A stretch of DNA of 64,000 nucleotides from Shewanella livingstonensis (GCF_003855395.1 NZ_CP034015.1:248001-312000); one strand, 5' to 3'. Shown: positions 23,131-34,295, counted from the stretch's first letter. Notes: a model not told the origin generated them from the letters alone. Made by a program: numbers and translations.

Positions 23131-23679
23131 ATGGCTAATATTTTAGTGTTGTATTATTCCCGTGGTGGCCACACTGCACATATTAGCCGTGCAATAGCAG
23201 AGCAAATTCAATCTAAAGGCGATCATTGTGATGTGATTAATATTAATGATAAAAGCCCAATCGATTGGTCTAAATATCAAGCAGTGGCATTAGGGGCTTG
23301 CGTATTATACGGCTCGTATCATAAATCGGTATTTGAGTTTGTTCGTAAAAATCAGCAGCATTTATCGCAACGGCCCAATAGCTTTTTTTGCGTCAATGTG
23401 GTGGCACGTAAACCCGAAAAACGTATACCTGAGAACAATAAATACTTACAGAAGTTTTTAACCTTATCGGCTTGGAAACCCCAAGATGTCAAAATTATTG
23501 CCGGTAAAGTCGACTATCCATCTTGGCCTTGGTATGACAGTTTAATGATCCGTCTTATTATGAAAATGACCGATGGACCCACTGATCCCAGTGCAATTAT
23601 CGATTACACCGATTGGGATGATGTGAAGGTATATGCAGATCATATTAGCCATTTAGCATCATCAACTGTCGTTGCTTAG
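23131..23679 (+). CDS. hemG: HemG-like flavodoxin (copy 2)
   Basis: 182 residues, closely related to the protein encoded at 21997: ILVLYYSRGGHTAHISRAI at the FMN-binding start, ALGACVLYGSYHKSV, FCVNVVARKPEKRIPENNKY and SLMIRLIMKMTDGPTDPS. In some respects (KRIPE, MKMTDGPTD) it is nearer to E. coli HemG than copy 1 is. It is probably a protoporphyrinogen oxidase or paralogue. It is divergent from the ArsR gene and convergent with trkH copy 2, whose stop is only 6 bp away. Confidence 0.9.
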   Translation: MANILVLYYSRGGHTAHISRAIAEQIQSKGDHCDVININDKSPIDWSKYQAVALGACVLYGSYHKSVFEFVRKNQQHLSQRPNSFFCVNVVARKPEKRIPENNKYLQKFLTLSAWKPQDVKIIAGKVDYPSWPWYDSLMIRLIMKMTDGPTDPSAIIDYTDWDDVKVYADHISHLASSTVVA

Positions 23680-23685
23680 GCAATA

Positions 23686-25128
23686 TTAAAAATGCCAAAA
23701 TTTAGGGTGAAACAATACTGCAACTGTGAGTATTTCTAAACGCCCTAATAACATGCCAATTGCTAATGCCCATTTAGCCACATCGGGAAGTGGAGCAAAG
23801 TTTCCTGCAGGGCCAATAATTGGCCCAAGGCCTGGTCCTACGTTGGTTACTGCCGTAATTGCGCCGGTAAAGCTGGTCATTGGGTCTAAGCCTGTCAACA
23901 CCAGTGTAATAGAAAGCACTAATATCACGATGACCATCAACATAAAAAAAGCCATGATTGAACGGACAATGTCATCCCGAATACGGTGGCCATTATATTT
24001 TTCTTTAAACACCCCATTAGGATGAAATTGTTGTTTAATTTGCTGACGCATAATTGAGAATGCAATTTGAAAACGAAATATTTTTATCCCGCCAGATGTT
24101 GAACCAGAACAACTACCAATAAACATTAAAAATAGAAACACTACGCTGGCAAGTGCGCCCCAAGACTGATAATCGGTTAATCCATATCCGGTAGTGGTGA
24201 TTACCGAAATGACATTAAAACTGGCTAATCTGAGTGCATCTAAAAAATCTATTTGCTGGTGTTGCCATAACCAAAGGGCTAATGATACTGACACTAATAC
24301 AACAAAGCGTAGAAAGCCTTTTACTTGTTGATCGTTCCACAAGCGTAAACTGCGCTGCTGTATAGTCTGTACAAACATTAATAACGGTAACCCACCTGCC
24401 AGCATAAACACGATAGCGACCCAATGCGCCGAGTGTGAAAAGGCCGCCATAGAGCTGTCTGAGGTTGAATAGCCTCCGGTTGATAATGTGGTCATGGCAT
24501 GATTGATTGCTTCAAACCAATGCATCCCAGCAAGGTGATAGCACCATGTGCATAGCAGTGTTAAGGCAACATAAATAAGAAATAAATGTTTGGCCATATG
24601 CTGGGTTCGAGGAATGGTTTTATCGCTCCAGTCAGATGATTCTGTTCTAAATAAACGCATTCCTCCAACATTTAAAAACGGTAAAATTGCCACTGCCATT
24701 ACAATAAATCCAATACCGCCTAACCATTGTAATAATGAGCGCCACACAAGAATACTGTGATCCATGGTGTCTAAACCCGATAGCACAGTTGAGCCTGTAG
24801 TCGTAATGCCTGACATGGTTTCAAAAAAAGCGTCGGTATAATTAATGCCATGATAAAGCGTGAAGGGTAGTGCGGCGAATAAACTGACGACAAACCAGGT
24901 GATACTGGTCAGCATAAACATGTCGCGTATATTGAGATTAAACTGATGGTTACGGCCATTTTGAATACACAAAATAGCCACTAAGCCAGTAAATAAACCC
25001 GACATCATAAAGTCACCAATGGTTTCCTCGCCATAAAATAGCGCAAAAGCCATTGGAACCAGCATAAATCCTGTCAGTATCGAGAGAAAAATACCAAGGA
25101 TAAAAATGATTTGTTTGATGTTAAGCAT
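23686..25128 (-). CDS. trkH: Trk potassium uptake protein TrkH (copy 2)
   Basis: 480 residues, TrkH family. Filter-loop sequences are TTTGSTVLSG, LSTGGYSTSD, ITTTGYGLTDY and TNVGPGLGPIIG, clearly different from copy 1 (for example GGYS instead of GGFS). The two copies are therefore not a recent duplication. It lies 6 bp after trkA at the end of the leftward def-fmt-rsmB-trkA-trkH operon. The close coupling to trkA suggests it may be TrkA's main partner. Confidence 0.94.
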   Translation of the reverse strand: MLNIKQIIFILGIFLSILTGFMLVPMAFALFYGEETIGDFMMSGLFTGLVAILCIQNGRNHQFNLNIRDMFMLTSITWFVVSLFAALPFTLYHGINYTDAFFETMSGITTTGSTVLSGLDTMDHSILVWRSLLQWLGGIGFIVMAVAILPFLNVGGMRLFRTESSDWSDKTIPRTQHMAKHLFLIYVALTLLCTWCYHLAGMHWFEAINHAMTTLSTGGYSTSDSSMAAFSHSAHWVAIVFMLAGGLPLLMFVQTIQQRSLRLWNDQQVKGFLRFVVLVSVSLALWLWQHQQIDFLDALRLASFNVISVITTTGYGLTDYQSWGALASVVFLFLMFIGSCSGSTSGGIKIFRFQIAFSIMRQQIKQQFHPNGVFKEKYNGHRIRDDIVRSIMAFFMLMVIVILVLSITLVLTGLDPMTSFTGAITAVTNVGPGLGPIIGPAGNFAPLPDVAKWALAIGMLLGRLEILTVAVLFHPKFWHF

Positions 25129-25134
25129 GGGAAC

Positions 25135-26544
25135 TTAAAAGAAAAATGCGCTAGGTTGAAATAGCTTCTCTACGTCACCAATAAATTTCTTATTCACTAA
25201 GAATAAAATCACGTGGTCACCTTGTTCGATTACCGTTTTATCGTGGCCCATTAATACTTCATCATTACGAACAATTGCGCCAATGGTAGTACCTGGTGGC
25301 AGCTTGATGTTGCCAATTTGTTTGCCGACCACTTTTGATGTACTGGAGTCACCATGAGCGATGGCTTCAATGGCTTCTGCAGCGCCGCGCCGTAATGAAT
25401 AAACATTACAGATATCACCTTGGCGGATATGGGTTAATAGCGCTGAGATAGTGGCTTGTTGAGGTGATATGGCAATATCAATATTGGCTTCTTGCACTAT
25501 GTCAACATAGGCTTCGCGTTGAATAAGTACCATAACCTTTTTCGCCCCCATGCGTTTAGCAAGTAGGGCAGACATAATATTGGCTTCGTCGTCATTGGTG
25601 ACGGCAATAAATACGTCAGTTTGATCGATATTTTCTTCTAGCAATAATTCTTGGTCTGAAGCATCACCACAAAAAACAGTAGTTTTTTCGAGCTTTTCCG
25701 ATAATAACTCCGCGCGCTCTTGACGATGTTCAATCAATTTAACCGAGTGGGTACGTTGCAGCTTTTGAGCAAGACCGAAACCAATGTTACCACCGCCCGC
25801 AATCATAATATTACGATACGAATTATCCAGTTTTTGCATCTCACTCATCACTGCGCGAATATGACGGCTATCAGCAACGAAGAACACTTCATCATCTGCT
25901 TCAATAATCGTGGTGCCGCGCGGCATGATAGGGCGGCCTTGCCTAAAAATAGCGGCAACGCGGGTATCAATATTGGGCATGTGTTCACGTAATGTGGCTA
26001 ATGCGTTACCCACTAATGGGCCGCCGTAATAAGCTTTAACCGCAACAAGACTTAGCTTACCTTTAGCAAATTCAAGCACTTGTAGTGCGCCTGGGTATTC
26101 TACTAATCTTTGTATGTAAGCGGTCACTAACTGCTCAGGTGCAATCAGTTCATCAATAATAAAACCACCACGAGGTTTAGCATCCCCGCTTTTAATTTCG
26201 CTATTAATAAATAGTTTATCTTGCAGTTCTAAATAGGCTTCTGAGCGAATACGAGCAATTTTTGTCGGGGTACCAAATAGGCTGTAAGCAATTTGGCAGG
26301 CAGCCATATTACATTCATCACTGTTAGTCACTGCAATGAGCATGTCAGCGTCTTCTGCACCCGCTTCTTTTAATACACTAGGATGGGCGCCATGACCGAC
26401 AACAACACGTAAATCAAATTTGTCTTGTAATAACCTTAATCGAGCTCGGTCATTATCGACAAGTGTGATGTCGTTATTTTCACCGACCAAGTTTTCAGCT
26501 AATGTGCCGCCAACTTGTCCTGCGCCTAAAATAATAATTTTCAT
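25135..26544 (-). CDS. trkA: Trk system potassium transporter TrkA (RCK/NAD-binding)
   Basis: 469 residues with two RCK modules. The first Rossmann motif is [16 protein letters not shown] at residue 3 and the second is [15 protein letters not shown] near 248. Each is followed by a TrkA-C domain. TrkA is a cytoplasmic ring that gates TrkH in response to nucleotides. It follows rsmB by 16 bp and precedes trkH copy 2 by 6 bp, so it belongs to the operon with def, fmt and rsmB. Confidence 0.97.
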   Translation of the reverse strand: MKIIILGAGQVGGTLAENLVGENNDITLVDNDRARLRLLQDKFDLRVVVGHGAHPSVLKEAGAEDADMLIAVTNSDECNMAACQIAYSLFGTPTKIARIRSEAYLELQDKLFINSEIKSGDAKPRGGFIIDELIAPEQLVTAYIQRLVEYPGALQVLEFAKGKLSLVAVKAYYGGPLVGNALATLREHMPNIDTRVAAIFRQGRPIMPRGTTIIEADDEVFFVADSRHIRAVMSEMQKLDNSYRNIMIAGGGNIGFGLAQKLQRTHSVKLIEHRQERAELLSEKLEKTTVFCGDASDQELLLEENIDQTDVFIAVTNDDEANIMSALLAKRMGAKKVMVLIQREAYVDIVQEANIDIAISPQQATISALLTHIRQGDICNVYSLRRGAAEAIEAIAHGDSSTSKVVGKQIGNIKLPPGTTIGAIVRNDEVLMGHDKTVIEQGDHVILFLVNKKFIGDVEKLFQPSAFFF

Positions 26545-26560
26545 GGCTTGAGGTACATCC

Positions 26561-27844
26561 TTAAATTGCTTTAACTAGGCGCGCGTAATAAAAGCCGTCC
26601 ATATTGTCTTGTCCTGGCAAAATTTGCCAGCCGATATCATCGAGCTGAGTTTGCTGCTCTATCGGTACTAAACTCGCATCGGCGGTACGTGCTAAGAATT
26701 GTTCAATTTGTTGGCTGTTTTCCTGCGGTAAAATAGAGCAGGTTGCATATAATAAAGTGCCACCTGGTTTAAGCCATTGCCAGCAATGATCTAATATTTG
26801 TTTTTGTAAGCTAGCTAACTCTTCAATGTCGCTATTTTTTCGTAACCATTTTATGTCAGGATGACGGCGAATAACTCCTGTTGCTGAGCAAGGTGCATCA
26901 AGTAATATTCGATCAAATTGCTGTCCTTGCCACCACGATGGAATATCAGCGGCATCACCGTGGATAAGTTGCGCCTTTAAATGCAGCCTGTCCAGATTTT
27001 GTTGTACTCGGGCAAGGCGTTTTTGATCAAAGTCGACGGCGACTAAATTAATATCGGGAGCAAGCTCTAGTAAATGGCAACTTTTGCCACCTGGTGCAGC
27101 ACAGGCATCAAGAATTAACTCTTCTGCCATTGGTGCTAATAGAGTTGCAGCCCATTGTGCGGCGCCATCTTGTACCGATACAGCGCCTTCCATAAAATCG
27201 GGTAACGCAGCGACATCTTTTGCGCCGTCGAGCAATATCGCATCTTGGCTTGGGCCTGCTTGGGCTGGAATATCGTATTGGACTAATGCTGCTAAATAAC
27301 TATCACGTGTTTGTGATTGCTGATTATTACGGAGCCACATTGGTGGACGCTGGTGGCTTTGCTCAATAATCGCTTGCCAGTTGTCTGGATAAGCGTGCTG
27401 CAAGCGTTTAATAAACCAGGCTGGAGTATTAAAGCGCAGCGTGTCTGAATCAGTATTTAATTCGGCGTCCTGGCGCTGAATATTACGCAATACGCCATTG
27501 ACCACTTTCACCAAGCCATCAAAACGTAACTGTCTGCAGGCTTCTGCTGTTTCTGAAATCGCCGCATGTGCAGGGATACGGGTAAAGTAAAGTTGGTAAC
27601 AACCTACTATCAGCAGTTGATGCAATATACGCTGTTTACCTTTAAACGGTTTCGCTAAGCAGTCACTTACACACTTGTCTAGTTGCGGTAATTGACGCAT
27701 AACGCCATAACATAATTCAGCTAATAAGGCTTTGTCTTTGCCATTTTGTAAGTGTTGCTGTTGATCGGGTAGAGCCACCGATAACGAAATGCCTTTTTCA
27801 AGTACTTCATAAATCGCTTTAGCTGCTAGTGCGCGCACATTCAT
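26561..27844 (-). CDS. rsmB: 16S rRNA (cytosine(967)-C(5))-methyltransferase RsmB
   Basis: 427 residues, close to E. coli RsmB (429). An N-terminal NusB-like RNA-binding domain is followed by the SAM methyltransferase. Signatures are [37 protein letters not shown] with one conserved Cys, and the catalytic Cys in [13 protein letters not shown]. It methylates C967 of 16S rRNA. It starts 1 bp before the fmt stop boundary on the leftward strand, so the genes are effectively contiguous. Confidence 0.97.
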   Translation of the reverse strand: MNVRALAAKAIYEVLEKGISLSVALPDQQQHLQNGKDKALLAELCYGVMRQLPQLDKCVSDCLAKPFKGKQRILHQLLIVGCYQLYFTRIPAHAAISETAEACRQLRFDGLVKVVNGVLRNIQRQDAELNTDSDTLRFNTPAWFIKRLQHAYPDNWQAIIEQSHQRPPMWLRNNQQSQTRDSYLAALVQYDIPAQAGPSQDAILLDGAKDVAALPDFMEGAVSVQDGAAQWAATLLAPMAEELILDACAAPGGKSCHLLELAPDINLVAVDFDQKRLARVQQNLDRLHLKAQLIHGDAADIPSWWQGQQFDRILLDAPCSATGVIRRHPDIKWLRKNSDIEELASLQKQILDHCWQWLKPGGTLLYATCSILPQENSQQIEQFLARTADASLVPIEQQTQLDDIGWQILPGQDNMDGFYYARLVKAI

Positions 27845-27845
27845 G

Positions 27846-28802
27846 CTAGTTAGCCTCTTGGTTTAAACATACACCAGCGGTAAACCAATCACCACGAGCA
27901 TTGAGAATGTCAGCCACATCAAGCGGCTTTTTGTTGGGCAGTTGCATGGTGTTAATAATTAACTTGCCATCGCCTGTGGCAACTTCAATTCCTTGCTTCG
28001 TCGCCGCAAGAATCGTACCTGGTGATTCCGGGCTCTTGTCATCAGAATAATCCGCCTGCCAAACTTTGATGGTACTGTTCTCGTGTTCAAAGTAGCTGAC
28101 TGGCCAAGGGTTAAATGCACGAATTTCTTGCCATAGTTGCTTAGCGCTCTTATGCCAATCAAGACGTGCTTCTTCTTTAGACAGCTTTTGTGCGTAACTC
28201 GCGAGGGTTTCATCCTGCTTTTCAGGGCTTAGGCTACCTTTGCTCAACCCTTGGAGCGCTTGTATTAATGCACAAGGCCCTTGAGCTGCTAGCTTTTCAT
28301 AAAGGCTGGCAGAGGTATCAGTATCTTCGATAGGTAAGTACGTTTTAAGCAGCATATCGCCGGTGTCTAGACCAATATCCATTTGCATAATGGTGACACC
28401 GGTTTGTGTGTCGCCAGCCCACAATGCTCGTTGAATTGGCGCTGCGCCGCGCCAACGAGGTAAAATTGAACCGTGTACATTGATACAGCCTAAACGCGGA
28501 GTATCAAGCACTACCTTTGGCAAAATCAACCCGTAAGCCACAACAATCATAATATCTGCATTAAGAGCTGCCAATTCCGCTTGTGCCTCTTCATTTCGTA
28601 AAGATGCAGGTTGGAATACCGCAATAGCATGCTCTAAAGCCAAGGCTTTAACTGGACTGGCGGTGAGCTTCTTTCCTCGCCCTGCTGGTCGATCGGGTTG
28701 AGTATAAGTCGCAATCACCTCATGTTCAGAGTCAATGAGTGCTTGTAAATGTCGGGCAGCGAAATCCGGAGTACCGGCAAAGATAATTTTTAACGGTTTC
28801 AA
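27846..28802 (-). CDS. fmt: Methionyl-tRNA formyltransferase
   Basis: 318 residues. Catalytic residues are in [16 protein letters not shown] (Asn/His) and [11 protein letters not shown] (Asp). The N-terminus [19 protein letters not shown] is typical. It formylates Met-tRNA-fMet using 10-formyl-tetrahydrofolate. It is 8 bp after def, which removes the formyl group later, and directly precedes rsmB. Confidence 0.98.
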   Translation of the reverse strand: MKPLKIIFAGTPDFAARHLQALIDSEHEVIATYTQPDRPAGRGKKLTASPVKALALEHAIAVFQPASLRNEEAQAELAALNADIMIVVAYGLILPKVVLDTPRLGCINVHGSILPRWRGAAPIQRALWAGDTQTGVTIMQMDIGLDTGDMLLKTYLPIEDTDTSASLYEKLAAQGPCALIQALQGLSKGSLSPEKQDETLASYAQKLSKEEARLDWHKSAKQLWQEIRAFNPWPVSYFEHENSTIKVWQADYSDDKSPESPGTILAATKQGIEVATGDGKLIINTMQLPNKKPLDVADILNARGDWFTAGVCLNQEAN

Positions 28803-28810
28803 ATTTTTTC

Positions 28811-29323
28811 CTATGCTTCTTTAGCATCTAAACGTGCTTCTTTTTCAAGCTTAGTTTTAATGCGTTGGCGTTTTAATGGCGATAGATAATCGACAAATAA
28901 CTTACCTTTTAGGTGATCCATTTCGTGTTGAATACAAATGGCAAAAAGCTCATCTGCTTCAACGGTAAATTCCTTACCGTGACGATCTAGGGCTGTTAAG
29001 GTGACAAATTCAGCACGGTCAACTTTGGCATAAATTCCCGGTACCGATAAGCAACCTTCTTCGTTGGCAAAGTCACCACTGCTAGCAACAATTTGTGGAT
29101 TAATAAAAATAGTTGGTCGTTCAACTTCATCTTGTAAATCCATAACGATGAGCTGTTGATGAAAATCAACTTGTGTTGCAGCAAGACCAATACCTTTTTC
29201 TAAGTACATTGTTTCGAGCATGTTATCTATTTGTGTTTGTAGTTCTGGACCAAAATCCGTTACAGGCTGAGCGATAGTGCGTAAACGTTCATCTGGAAAT
29301 CGTAAAACATTAAGTAATGGCAT
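28811..29323 (-). CDS. def: Peptide deformylase
   Basis: 170 residues. The three deformylase motifs are present: [19 protein letters not shown] with the metal-binding Cys, and QHEMDHLKG with two His ligands and the catalytic Glu. It removes the N-formyl group from nascent proteins as an Fe2+/metal enzyme. It heads the leftward operon and is divergent from the LysM gene, with both promoters in the 126-bp gap. Confidence 0.98.
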   Translation of the reverse strand: MPLLNVLRFPDERLRTIAQPVTDFGPELQTQIDNMLETMYLEKGIGLAATQVDFHQQLIVMDLQDEVERPTIFINPQIVASSGDFANEEGCLSVPGIYAKVDRAEFVTLTALDRHGKEFTVEADELFAICIQHEMDHLKGKLFVDYLSPLKRQRIKTKLEKEARLDAKEA

Positions 29324-29449
29324 ATATAAACTCTTAACAAGTCTGTCAAATTTCAGCCAGTTAGCTATACTGGCTGTTGCGATTAGGGTGATTTTAATCC
29401 TTACCGCCTATCAATAACAGTAAAAAGCTCTAATAAAGAGCTAAACAAC

Positions 29450-30556
29450 ATGGACCGCACCATGAAACGCTTACTTTTACTTGCTTTTTTATCATTAAAT
29501 TTTTTTGGGGTTAATGCTGATACGTTAACTCTAAAGGCAGGACATCCTGACTCGTATGTCGTTAAAAAAGGCGATACGTTGTGGGATATTTCAGGTTATT
29601 TTTTAAATGATCCTTGGCGTTGGCCTAAGTTGTGGGGGGTTAACCCACAAATAGCTAATCCACATCTTATTTACCCTGGTGACAGATTGACATTGGTATT
29701 TATCGATGGTCAGCCACGTTTAATGGTTAAGCAGCACATCAAAAAAAGTCCTGAAGGACGCATAGCATCTAAAGACGGTCCGATTCCAGCGGTTGATCTT
29801 GCGTTAATTAAACCCTATTTAGTACAGAATAGAGTGGTTGATCCGGCATGGTTATTAGGATTACCGATTGTGATGAGTGGTGAGAGTCCATCAATTCATC
29901 ATGTAGTGAATGATGTTGTCTATGTTAATGCGCAGCTTGAGCAAGGCCTTAAAGTGGCTATTTATCAAACTGGACGTGAGTTTTTTGCTCCTGATAGCGG
30001 TGATTTATTAGGCCAAGAGATTATTTTGACCTCAAGCGGACGAGTTATAGAGTCCGGCGTCGTATCAAAAGTTGAATTATTAAGTAGTTTACGCGAAACC
30101 AAAGGTGGCTATCATGTTGCACCTGTAGAAGATGAAGCGTTAATGTCAGCGTATTTTATCCCTAAAGCAGCAGACTTAAGTGTTGCTACTTCTATTGTCG
30201 GTACCACAGGTAATATTCGTGAAGCCGGTAAGCTAGATGTCGTCTATCTTGATCGTGGTGCCAATGATGGTGTTGAAACTGGGCATGTCTTTTCAATGTT
30301 CCGCGATGGTGAAAATATTATCATTGATAACGATGGTAATCCTGTTCGCCCTCTAGACCGTTCATCTTACGATAAATTGTTGGCTAATTTTTCCGAGGAT
30401 ACCGTGTATGAAATGCCTGATGTTTTTCATGGTAATGTGATGGTTTTTAAAGTATTTGATAGAACTAGTTTAGGTTTGATTATGTTTAATGATCGCCCGG
30501 TACGAGTGGGTGATAAATTGATTAAACCCGATCCCTTGACCATAAAAGGTGAATAA
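29450..30556 (+). CDS. Exported LysM-domain peptidoglycan-binding protein
   Basis: 368 residues. A signal peptide (RLLLLAFLSLNFFGVNA) ends near residue 23. The first ATG (29450) has an AAGAG site 10 bp upstream; ATG 29462 (MKRLLLL) is also possible. A LysM domain at about residues 34-83 contains VKKGDTLWDIS and NPHLIYPGDRLTL. The rest has no motif I recognise. It precedes dprA in the position seen in many gammaproteobacteria. It is probably a cell-wall-binding periplasmic protein of unknown role. Confidence 0.9.
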   Translation: MDRTMKRLLLLAFLSLNFFGVNADTLTLKAGHPDSYVVKKGDTLWDISGYFLNDPWRWPKLWGVNPQIANPHLIYPGDRLTLVFIDGQPRLMVKQHIKKSPEGRIASKDGPIPAVDLALIKPYLVQNRVVDPAWLLGLPIVMSGESPSIHHVVNDVVYVNAQLEQGLKVAIYQTGREFFAPDSGDLLGQEIILTSSGRVIESGVVSKVELLSSLRETKGGYHVAPVEDEALMSAYFIPKAADLSVATSIVGTTGNIREAGKLDVVYLDRGANDGVETGHVFSMFRDGENIIIDNDGNPVRPLDRSSYDKLLANFSEDTVYEMPDVFHGNVMVFKVFDRTSLGLIMFNDRPVRVGDKLIKPDPLTIKGE

Positions 30557-31656
30557 TTTCAGATAAACTGGTCGACTGGCTAGTTGTTTGTGCAGTATCT
30601 GGGCTAGGACCTGCTCGGATTCAACAATTACTAACTCAAATGGACGTTGAAGAAATTCGTCAACGTTTAGAGTTTGAACCGCAGGCCTTGCCGCTATCGG
30701 CAAGCCTGTTGGCTAAATGTCATATTGATTTTAATAAAGTCGAGCAAGCTTTAGCTTGGCTTGATTCACAGCCTAATCACTATATCGTGACCCTCTCTGA
30801 TCCACTTTACCCACCATTACTTGCGCAAATTAGCGATCCGCCACAGGTGTTATTTGTCAAAGGATCAATAGAATCTCTGGTGTTACCTAGTATCGCTATT
30901 GTCGGTAGTCGTAATGCTTCTAGAGGCGGGCTAGATATGACGGCTGATCTAGCCCGTCATCTAGCAAATCAAGGTTTCGCCATTACCAGTGGTATGGCAA
31001 CCGGTATTGATGGCGCAGCCCATAAAGCGACGTTGGCAGTAAATGGGACGACGATTGCGGTGCTCGGCTGCGGAGTTGAGTGTATTTATCCTAAGCGACA
31101 TCAAAATTTGTATCATGACATTATCAATACTGGTTGCGTAATCAGTGAGTATTGGCCAGAAATAGGCCCCTTTGCAGGTAACTTTCCTCGACGTAATCGT
31201 ATTGTCAGCGGCCTAAGCTTAGGTACTGTTGTCGTGGAGGCAAGTCGTAAAAGTGGTTCGTTAATTAGTGCTCGGCTGGCAATGGAGCAAAATCGTGAAG
31301 TGTTTGCGGTGCCAGGATCTGTATTAGGAGGGTATAGCCAAGGTTGTCATGATCTAATTAAAAATGGTGCAAAACTTGTCGAGTCTGCTGCCGATATAAT
31401 AGAAGAATTAGGGTGTTTATCGGATTATCACCTTGAACAATTGCATCTACGGTACCATATACAGGATAATGGCATTACTGATTTGCCATTTCCTCCGCTG
31501 TTAGCTAGTGTAGGGTACGAAACGACCTCTCTAGACGCCGTGGTTGAGGACAGTGGGAAATCAATAGATCTGGTGTTAATACAAATGCTTGAACTTGAGT
31601 TACAAGGGTGGGTTGCAGCTGTGCCCGGTGGTTACGTCAGACTAAAGAGGAGTTAG
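30556..31656 (+). CDS. dprA: DprA, DNA-processing protein A (proposed ATT start)
   Basis: The first in-frame ATG is at 30640, but the frame upstream encodes [20 protein letters not shown], the normal N-terminal helical (SAM-like) region of DprA. No ATG, GTG or TTG occurs there; the upstream in-frame stop is TGA at 30550. ATT at 30556, overlapping the LysM stop (TAATT), has AAAGGTGA about 6 bp before it, so it is proposed as the start and gives 366 residues. Rossmann-fold signatures: [53 protein letters not shown] winged-helix end has [19 protein letters not shown]. DprA loads RecA on incoming DNA during transformation. Confidence 0.88.
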   Translation: MSDKLVDWLVVCAVSGLGPARIQQLLTQMDVEEIRQRLEFEPQALPLSASLLAKCHIDFNKVEQALAWLDSQPNHYIVTLSDPLYPPLLAQISDPPQVLFVKGSIESLVLPSIAIVGSRNASRGGLDMTADLARHLANQGFAITSGMATGIDGAAHKATLAVNGTTIAVLGCGVECIYPKRHQNLYHDIINTGCVISEYWPEIGPFAGNFPRRNRIVSGLSLGTVVVEASRKSGSLISARLAMEQNREVFAVPGSVLGGYSQGCHDLIKNGAKLVESAADIIEELGCLSDYHLEQLHLRYHIQDNGITDLPFPPLLASVGYETTSLDAVVEDSGKSIDLVLIQMLELELQGWVAAVPGGYVRLKRS

Positions 31657-31658
31657 CC

Positions 31659-32132
31659 ATGTTCGATATCCTCATGTATTTATTTGAAAATTATGTTCAT
31701 AGTGAAATTGAATTATTAGTTGATGAAGATGAGCTGACTAAAGAGTTAACTCGTGCTGGTTTTCATCAAGTTGATATTATAAAAGCACTTTCTTGGTTAG
31801 AGCACCTTGCTGATCTACAAGAAAGCGATAAACCTTACTTGTGTAATCATGCTCAACATTCATTTCGTATTTATACCAAAGCGGAAATGTCCAAGTTAGA
31901 TGTTGAGTGTCGTGGTTTTTTACTGTTTTTGGAGCAAATCCAAGTACTCAGTGTCGAAACTCGTGAAATGGTCATTGATCGGGTTATGGAGTTAGATGAG
32001 CCAACGTTAGGATTAGAAGATCTAAAATGGGTAGTCTTAATGGTACTATTTAATGTGCCCGGAAATGAGTCGGCCTATGAGCAGATGGAGGATTTAATCT
32101 TCGAGCAGCCAGAGGGGCGATTACACTCATAA
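31659..32132 (+). CDS. smg: Smg protein (DUF494 family)
   Basis: 157 residues from ATG 31659, which has an AGAGGAG ribosome site and begins [16 protein letters not shown], the conserved DUF494 start. A longer frame from 31608 only covers the end of dprA. It starts 2 bp after dprA. Family members are small acidic cytosolic proteins found next to dprA; the function is not established. A terminator follows. Confidence 0.93.
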   Translation: MFDILMYLFENYVHSEIELLVDEDELTKELTRAGFHQVDIIKALSWLEHLADLQESDKPYLCNHAQHSFRIYTKAEMSKLDVECRGFLLFLEQIQVLSVETREMVIDRVMELDEPTLGLEDLKWVVLMVLFNVPGNESAYEQMEDLIFEQPEGRLHS

Positions 32133-32135
32133 CAT

Positions 32136-32159
32136 AAAGGAGGCTTAGCCTCCTTTTTT
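32136..32159 (+). terminator. Terminator after smg
   Basis: A perfect 9-bp stem AAAGGAGGC / GCCTCCTTT with a 3-nt TTA loop is followed by a T run, starting 3 bp after the smg stop. Confidence 0.92.
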
Positions 32160-32191
32160 AGATCTACATAACATCATTCATTGAGAGCACC

Positions 32192-32755
32192 ATGTCGAAA
32201 ATTGATCCGCAGTTGTTTACTGTCCACGAGCATGCACTGGAGAAAGAGTTTGAACTTTGTCCTGTTTGTGGTTCGGAGCTGTCGGTTAAACACAGTAAAC
32301 ATGGCAGCTTTGTTGGCTGTAATAATTATCCAACGTGTGACTATACTCGTCCACTAGTGCAACATGAGTCGATCGAAACTCAAGTTATCAGTGGTTCTCA
32401 ATGTCCGCAGTGTGGTCATGAATTAGCGGTGAAGTCTGGTCGATTTGGTATTTTTATTGGCTGTACTCACTATCCTGAATGTACTCACATTGAAAAACAC
32501 GACCATACTAATCAAACTGAACAGATTGTTTGCCCTCTGTGTGCTAAAGGCCACCTTGAATCGCGTACCAGTCGTTATGGGAAGACTTTTTTTGCATGTA
32601 GTGCCTATCCAAAATGCAAGTTTATCGTAAACTATCCTCCCTATAATGAAGCTTGTCCTGATTGTGGCTTCGGCATTTTAGTCGAACGCAAAGGTGCTGC
32701 GGGCAGTAGAGTAGAGTGTCCGCAAAAATCCTGTAAATATAAGCGAGCTTTGTAG
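32192..32755 (+). CDS. Topoisomerase-type C4 zinc-finger protein (YrdD-like)
   Basis: 187 residues built from four zinc-ribbon repeats of the kind found at the C-terminus of topoisomerase I: CPVCGSELS...CNNYPTCDYT, CPQCGHELA...CTHYPECTH, CPLCAKGHL...CSAYPKCKF and CPDCGFGIL...CPQKSCKYK. It has no topoisomerase catalytic domain. It probably binds single-stranded DNA or RNA. It sits just upstream of tsaC, as yrdD does in E. coli. Confidence 0.92.
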   Translation: MSKIDPQLFTVHEHALEKEFELCPVCGSELSVKHSKHGSFVGCNNYPTCDYTRPLVQHESIETQVISGSQCPQCGHELAVKSGRFGIFIGCTHYPECTHIEKHDHTNQTEQIVCPLCAKGHLESRTSRYGKTFFACSAYPKCKFIVNYPPYNEACPDCGFGILVERKGAAGSRVECPQKSCKYKRAL

Positions 32756-32791
32756 TTTTCGTTTACACCACTAACTATTCAAGGAAATTCC

Positions 32792-33358
32792 ATGTTGCAG
32801 TTGCAACCATCTGCTGTCGCCGCCGTGATAAACCAAGGCGGCGTGATTGCTTATCCTACCGAAGCGGTGTTCGGTTTAGGATGCGATCCTGACAACGACA
32901 GTGCTATTGAAAAATTGTTAGCGGTTAAACAGCGCCCCTGGCAGAAAGGGTTAATTTTAGTGGCAAGTTCGTTTGAGCAACTGTTACCTTACCTTGATAT
33001 TACTCTGCTAACTGAACAGCAGTTGCAGTTTGCACAATCAAAGTGGCCAGGCCCCTTTACTTTTGTTATGCCAATAAAGTCACATGTATCTAAATTACTC
33101 TGCGGTGAGTTTGACTCAATAGCCGTGCGCGTATCAGCTCACCCAGTGGTGCGAGAGTTATGTAACACCCTCAATAAACCTCTAGTATCGACAAGCGCCA
33201 ATTTAGCCGGTGAGCAACCGGTGGTCGATGCACAACATATCATCACTGATTTTAGCGATAAAATTGATGCATTGATTTTAGGTCAGCTGGGCGAACAGCG
33301 TCAGCCATCAACCATTATCGATGCTCGCAGTGGTCAAATTCTTCGCAGTGGAAGCTAA
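32792..33358 (+). CDS. tsaC: Threonylcarbamoyl-AMP synthase TsaC
   Basis: 188 residues of the Sua5/YciO/YrdC family, close to E. coli TsaC (190). Signatures include [18 protein letters not shown] and [16 protein letters not shown]. It makes threonylcarbamoyl-AMP for the t6A37 modification of tRNA. It is followed within 4 bp by hemF. Confidence 0.97.
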   Translation: MLQLQPSAVAAVINQGGVIAYPTEAVFGLGCDPDNDSAIEKLLAVKQRPWQKGLILVASSFEQLLPYLDITLLTEQQLQFAQSKWPGPFTFVMPIKSHVSKLLCGEFDSIAVRVSAHPVVRELCNTLNKPLVSTSANLAGEQPVVDAQHIITDFSDKIDALILGQLGEQRQPSTIIDARSGQILRSGS

Positions 33359-33362
33359 TATT

Positions 33363-34295
33363 ATGACAAACAAGCATTCTCAAGCGCCAGACGTACAACA
33401 AGTAAAATCATTCCTGTTAGCATTACAGCAAAATATTTGTCAGCGTTTAGAGCTACTCGATGGCAAAGCCAGTTTTAAAGCGGATTCATGGCAGCGTGAA
33501 GAAGGTGGTGGTGGCACTAGCCGGGTATTAACCCAAGGTAAAGTATTTGAGCAAGCTGGGGTTAACTTTTCGCATGTAATGGGTGCCGCAATGCCGGCAT
33601 CGGCTACCGCGCATCGTCCTGAATTGGCTGGACGTAGCTTTGAAGCTATGGGGGTGTCTTTAGTAATCCATCCTAACAATCCTTATATCCCAACCACACA
33701 CGCTAACGTACGGTTTTTTATTGCCAGTAAAGCAGGGGCTGATCCGGTGTGGTGGTTTGGTGGCGGGTTTGATTTAACACCTTATTATCCATTTAAAAAG
33801 GATGTCATTAGTTGGCATCAAATGGCTAACGATATCTGCCAGCCATTTGGTGAAGATGTTTATCCTAAATACAAAAAATGGTGTGATGATTACTTCTTCT
33901 TGCCACATCGAAATGAAACACGAGGTGTTGGCGGATTGTTTTTTGATGATTTAAACGAGCCTGGTTTTGAACGTAGCTTTGAATTTATGCAAGCAGTAGG
34001 CAATGGCTTTATTGAAGCTTATGCACCGATTGTTGAGCGAAATAAGACTTTAGAATACAGTGATGATGAGCGTCAGTTCCAACTTTATCGTCGTGGTCGC
34101 TATGTTGAGTTTAACTTAGTTTATGATCGCGGCACCTTGTTTGGTTTACAAACAGGTGGCCGTACTGAATCGATTTTAATGTCGATGCCGCCGCTGGTGC
34201 GCTGGGAATATGCATTTACCCCAGAAGAAGATAGCCCTGAAGCTGAATTATACGACATCTACTTAAAGCCACAAGATTGGTTAGGCCAAACGTAA
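33363..34295 (+). CDS. hemF: Oxygen-dependent coproporphyrinogen III oxidase
   Basis: 310 residues from ATG 33363, with GTGGAAG about 10 bp upstream. The 33321 frame extension overlaps tsaC. Signatures are [28 protein letters not shown] (motif described by its ends), [14 protein letters not shown], and [21 protein letters not shown]. It performs the oxygen-requiring decarboxylation of coproporphyrinogen III. The anaerobic counterpart hemN is also in this window. Confidence 0.97.
   Translation: MTNKHSQAPDVQQVKSFLLALQQNICQRLELLDGKASFKADSWQREEGGGGTSRVLTQGKVFEQAGVNFSHVMGAAMPASATAHRPELAGRSFEAMGVSLVIHPNNPYIPTTHANVRFFIASKAGADPVWWFGGGFDLTPYYPFKKDVISWHQMANDICQPFGEDVYPKYKKWCDDYFFLPHRNETRGVGGLFFDDLNEPGFERSFEFMQAVGNGFIEAYAPIVERNKTLEYSDDERQFQLYRRGRYVEFNLVYDRGTLFGLQTGGRTESILMSMPPLVRWEYAFTPEEDSPEAELYDIYLKPQDWLGQT

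Noticed and set aside
25210..25215. CACGTG in trkA as a parS core
   Set aside because: Flanking bases do not match TGTTN/NAACA. The same holds for CACGTG at 8912-8917.
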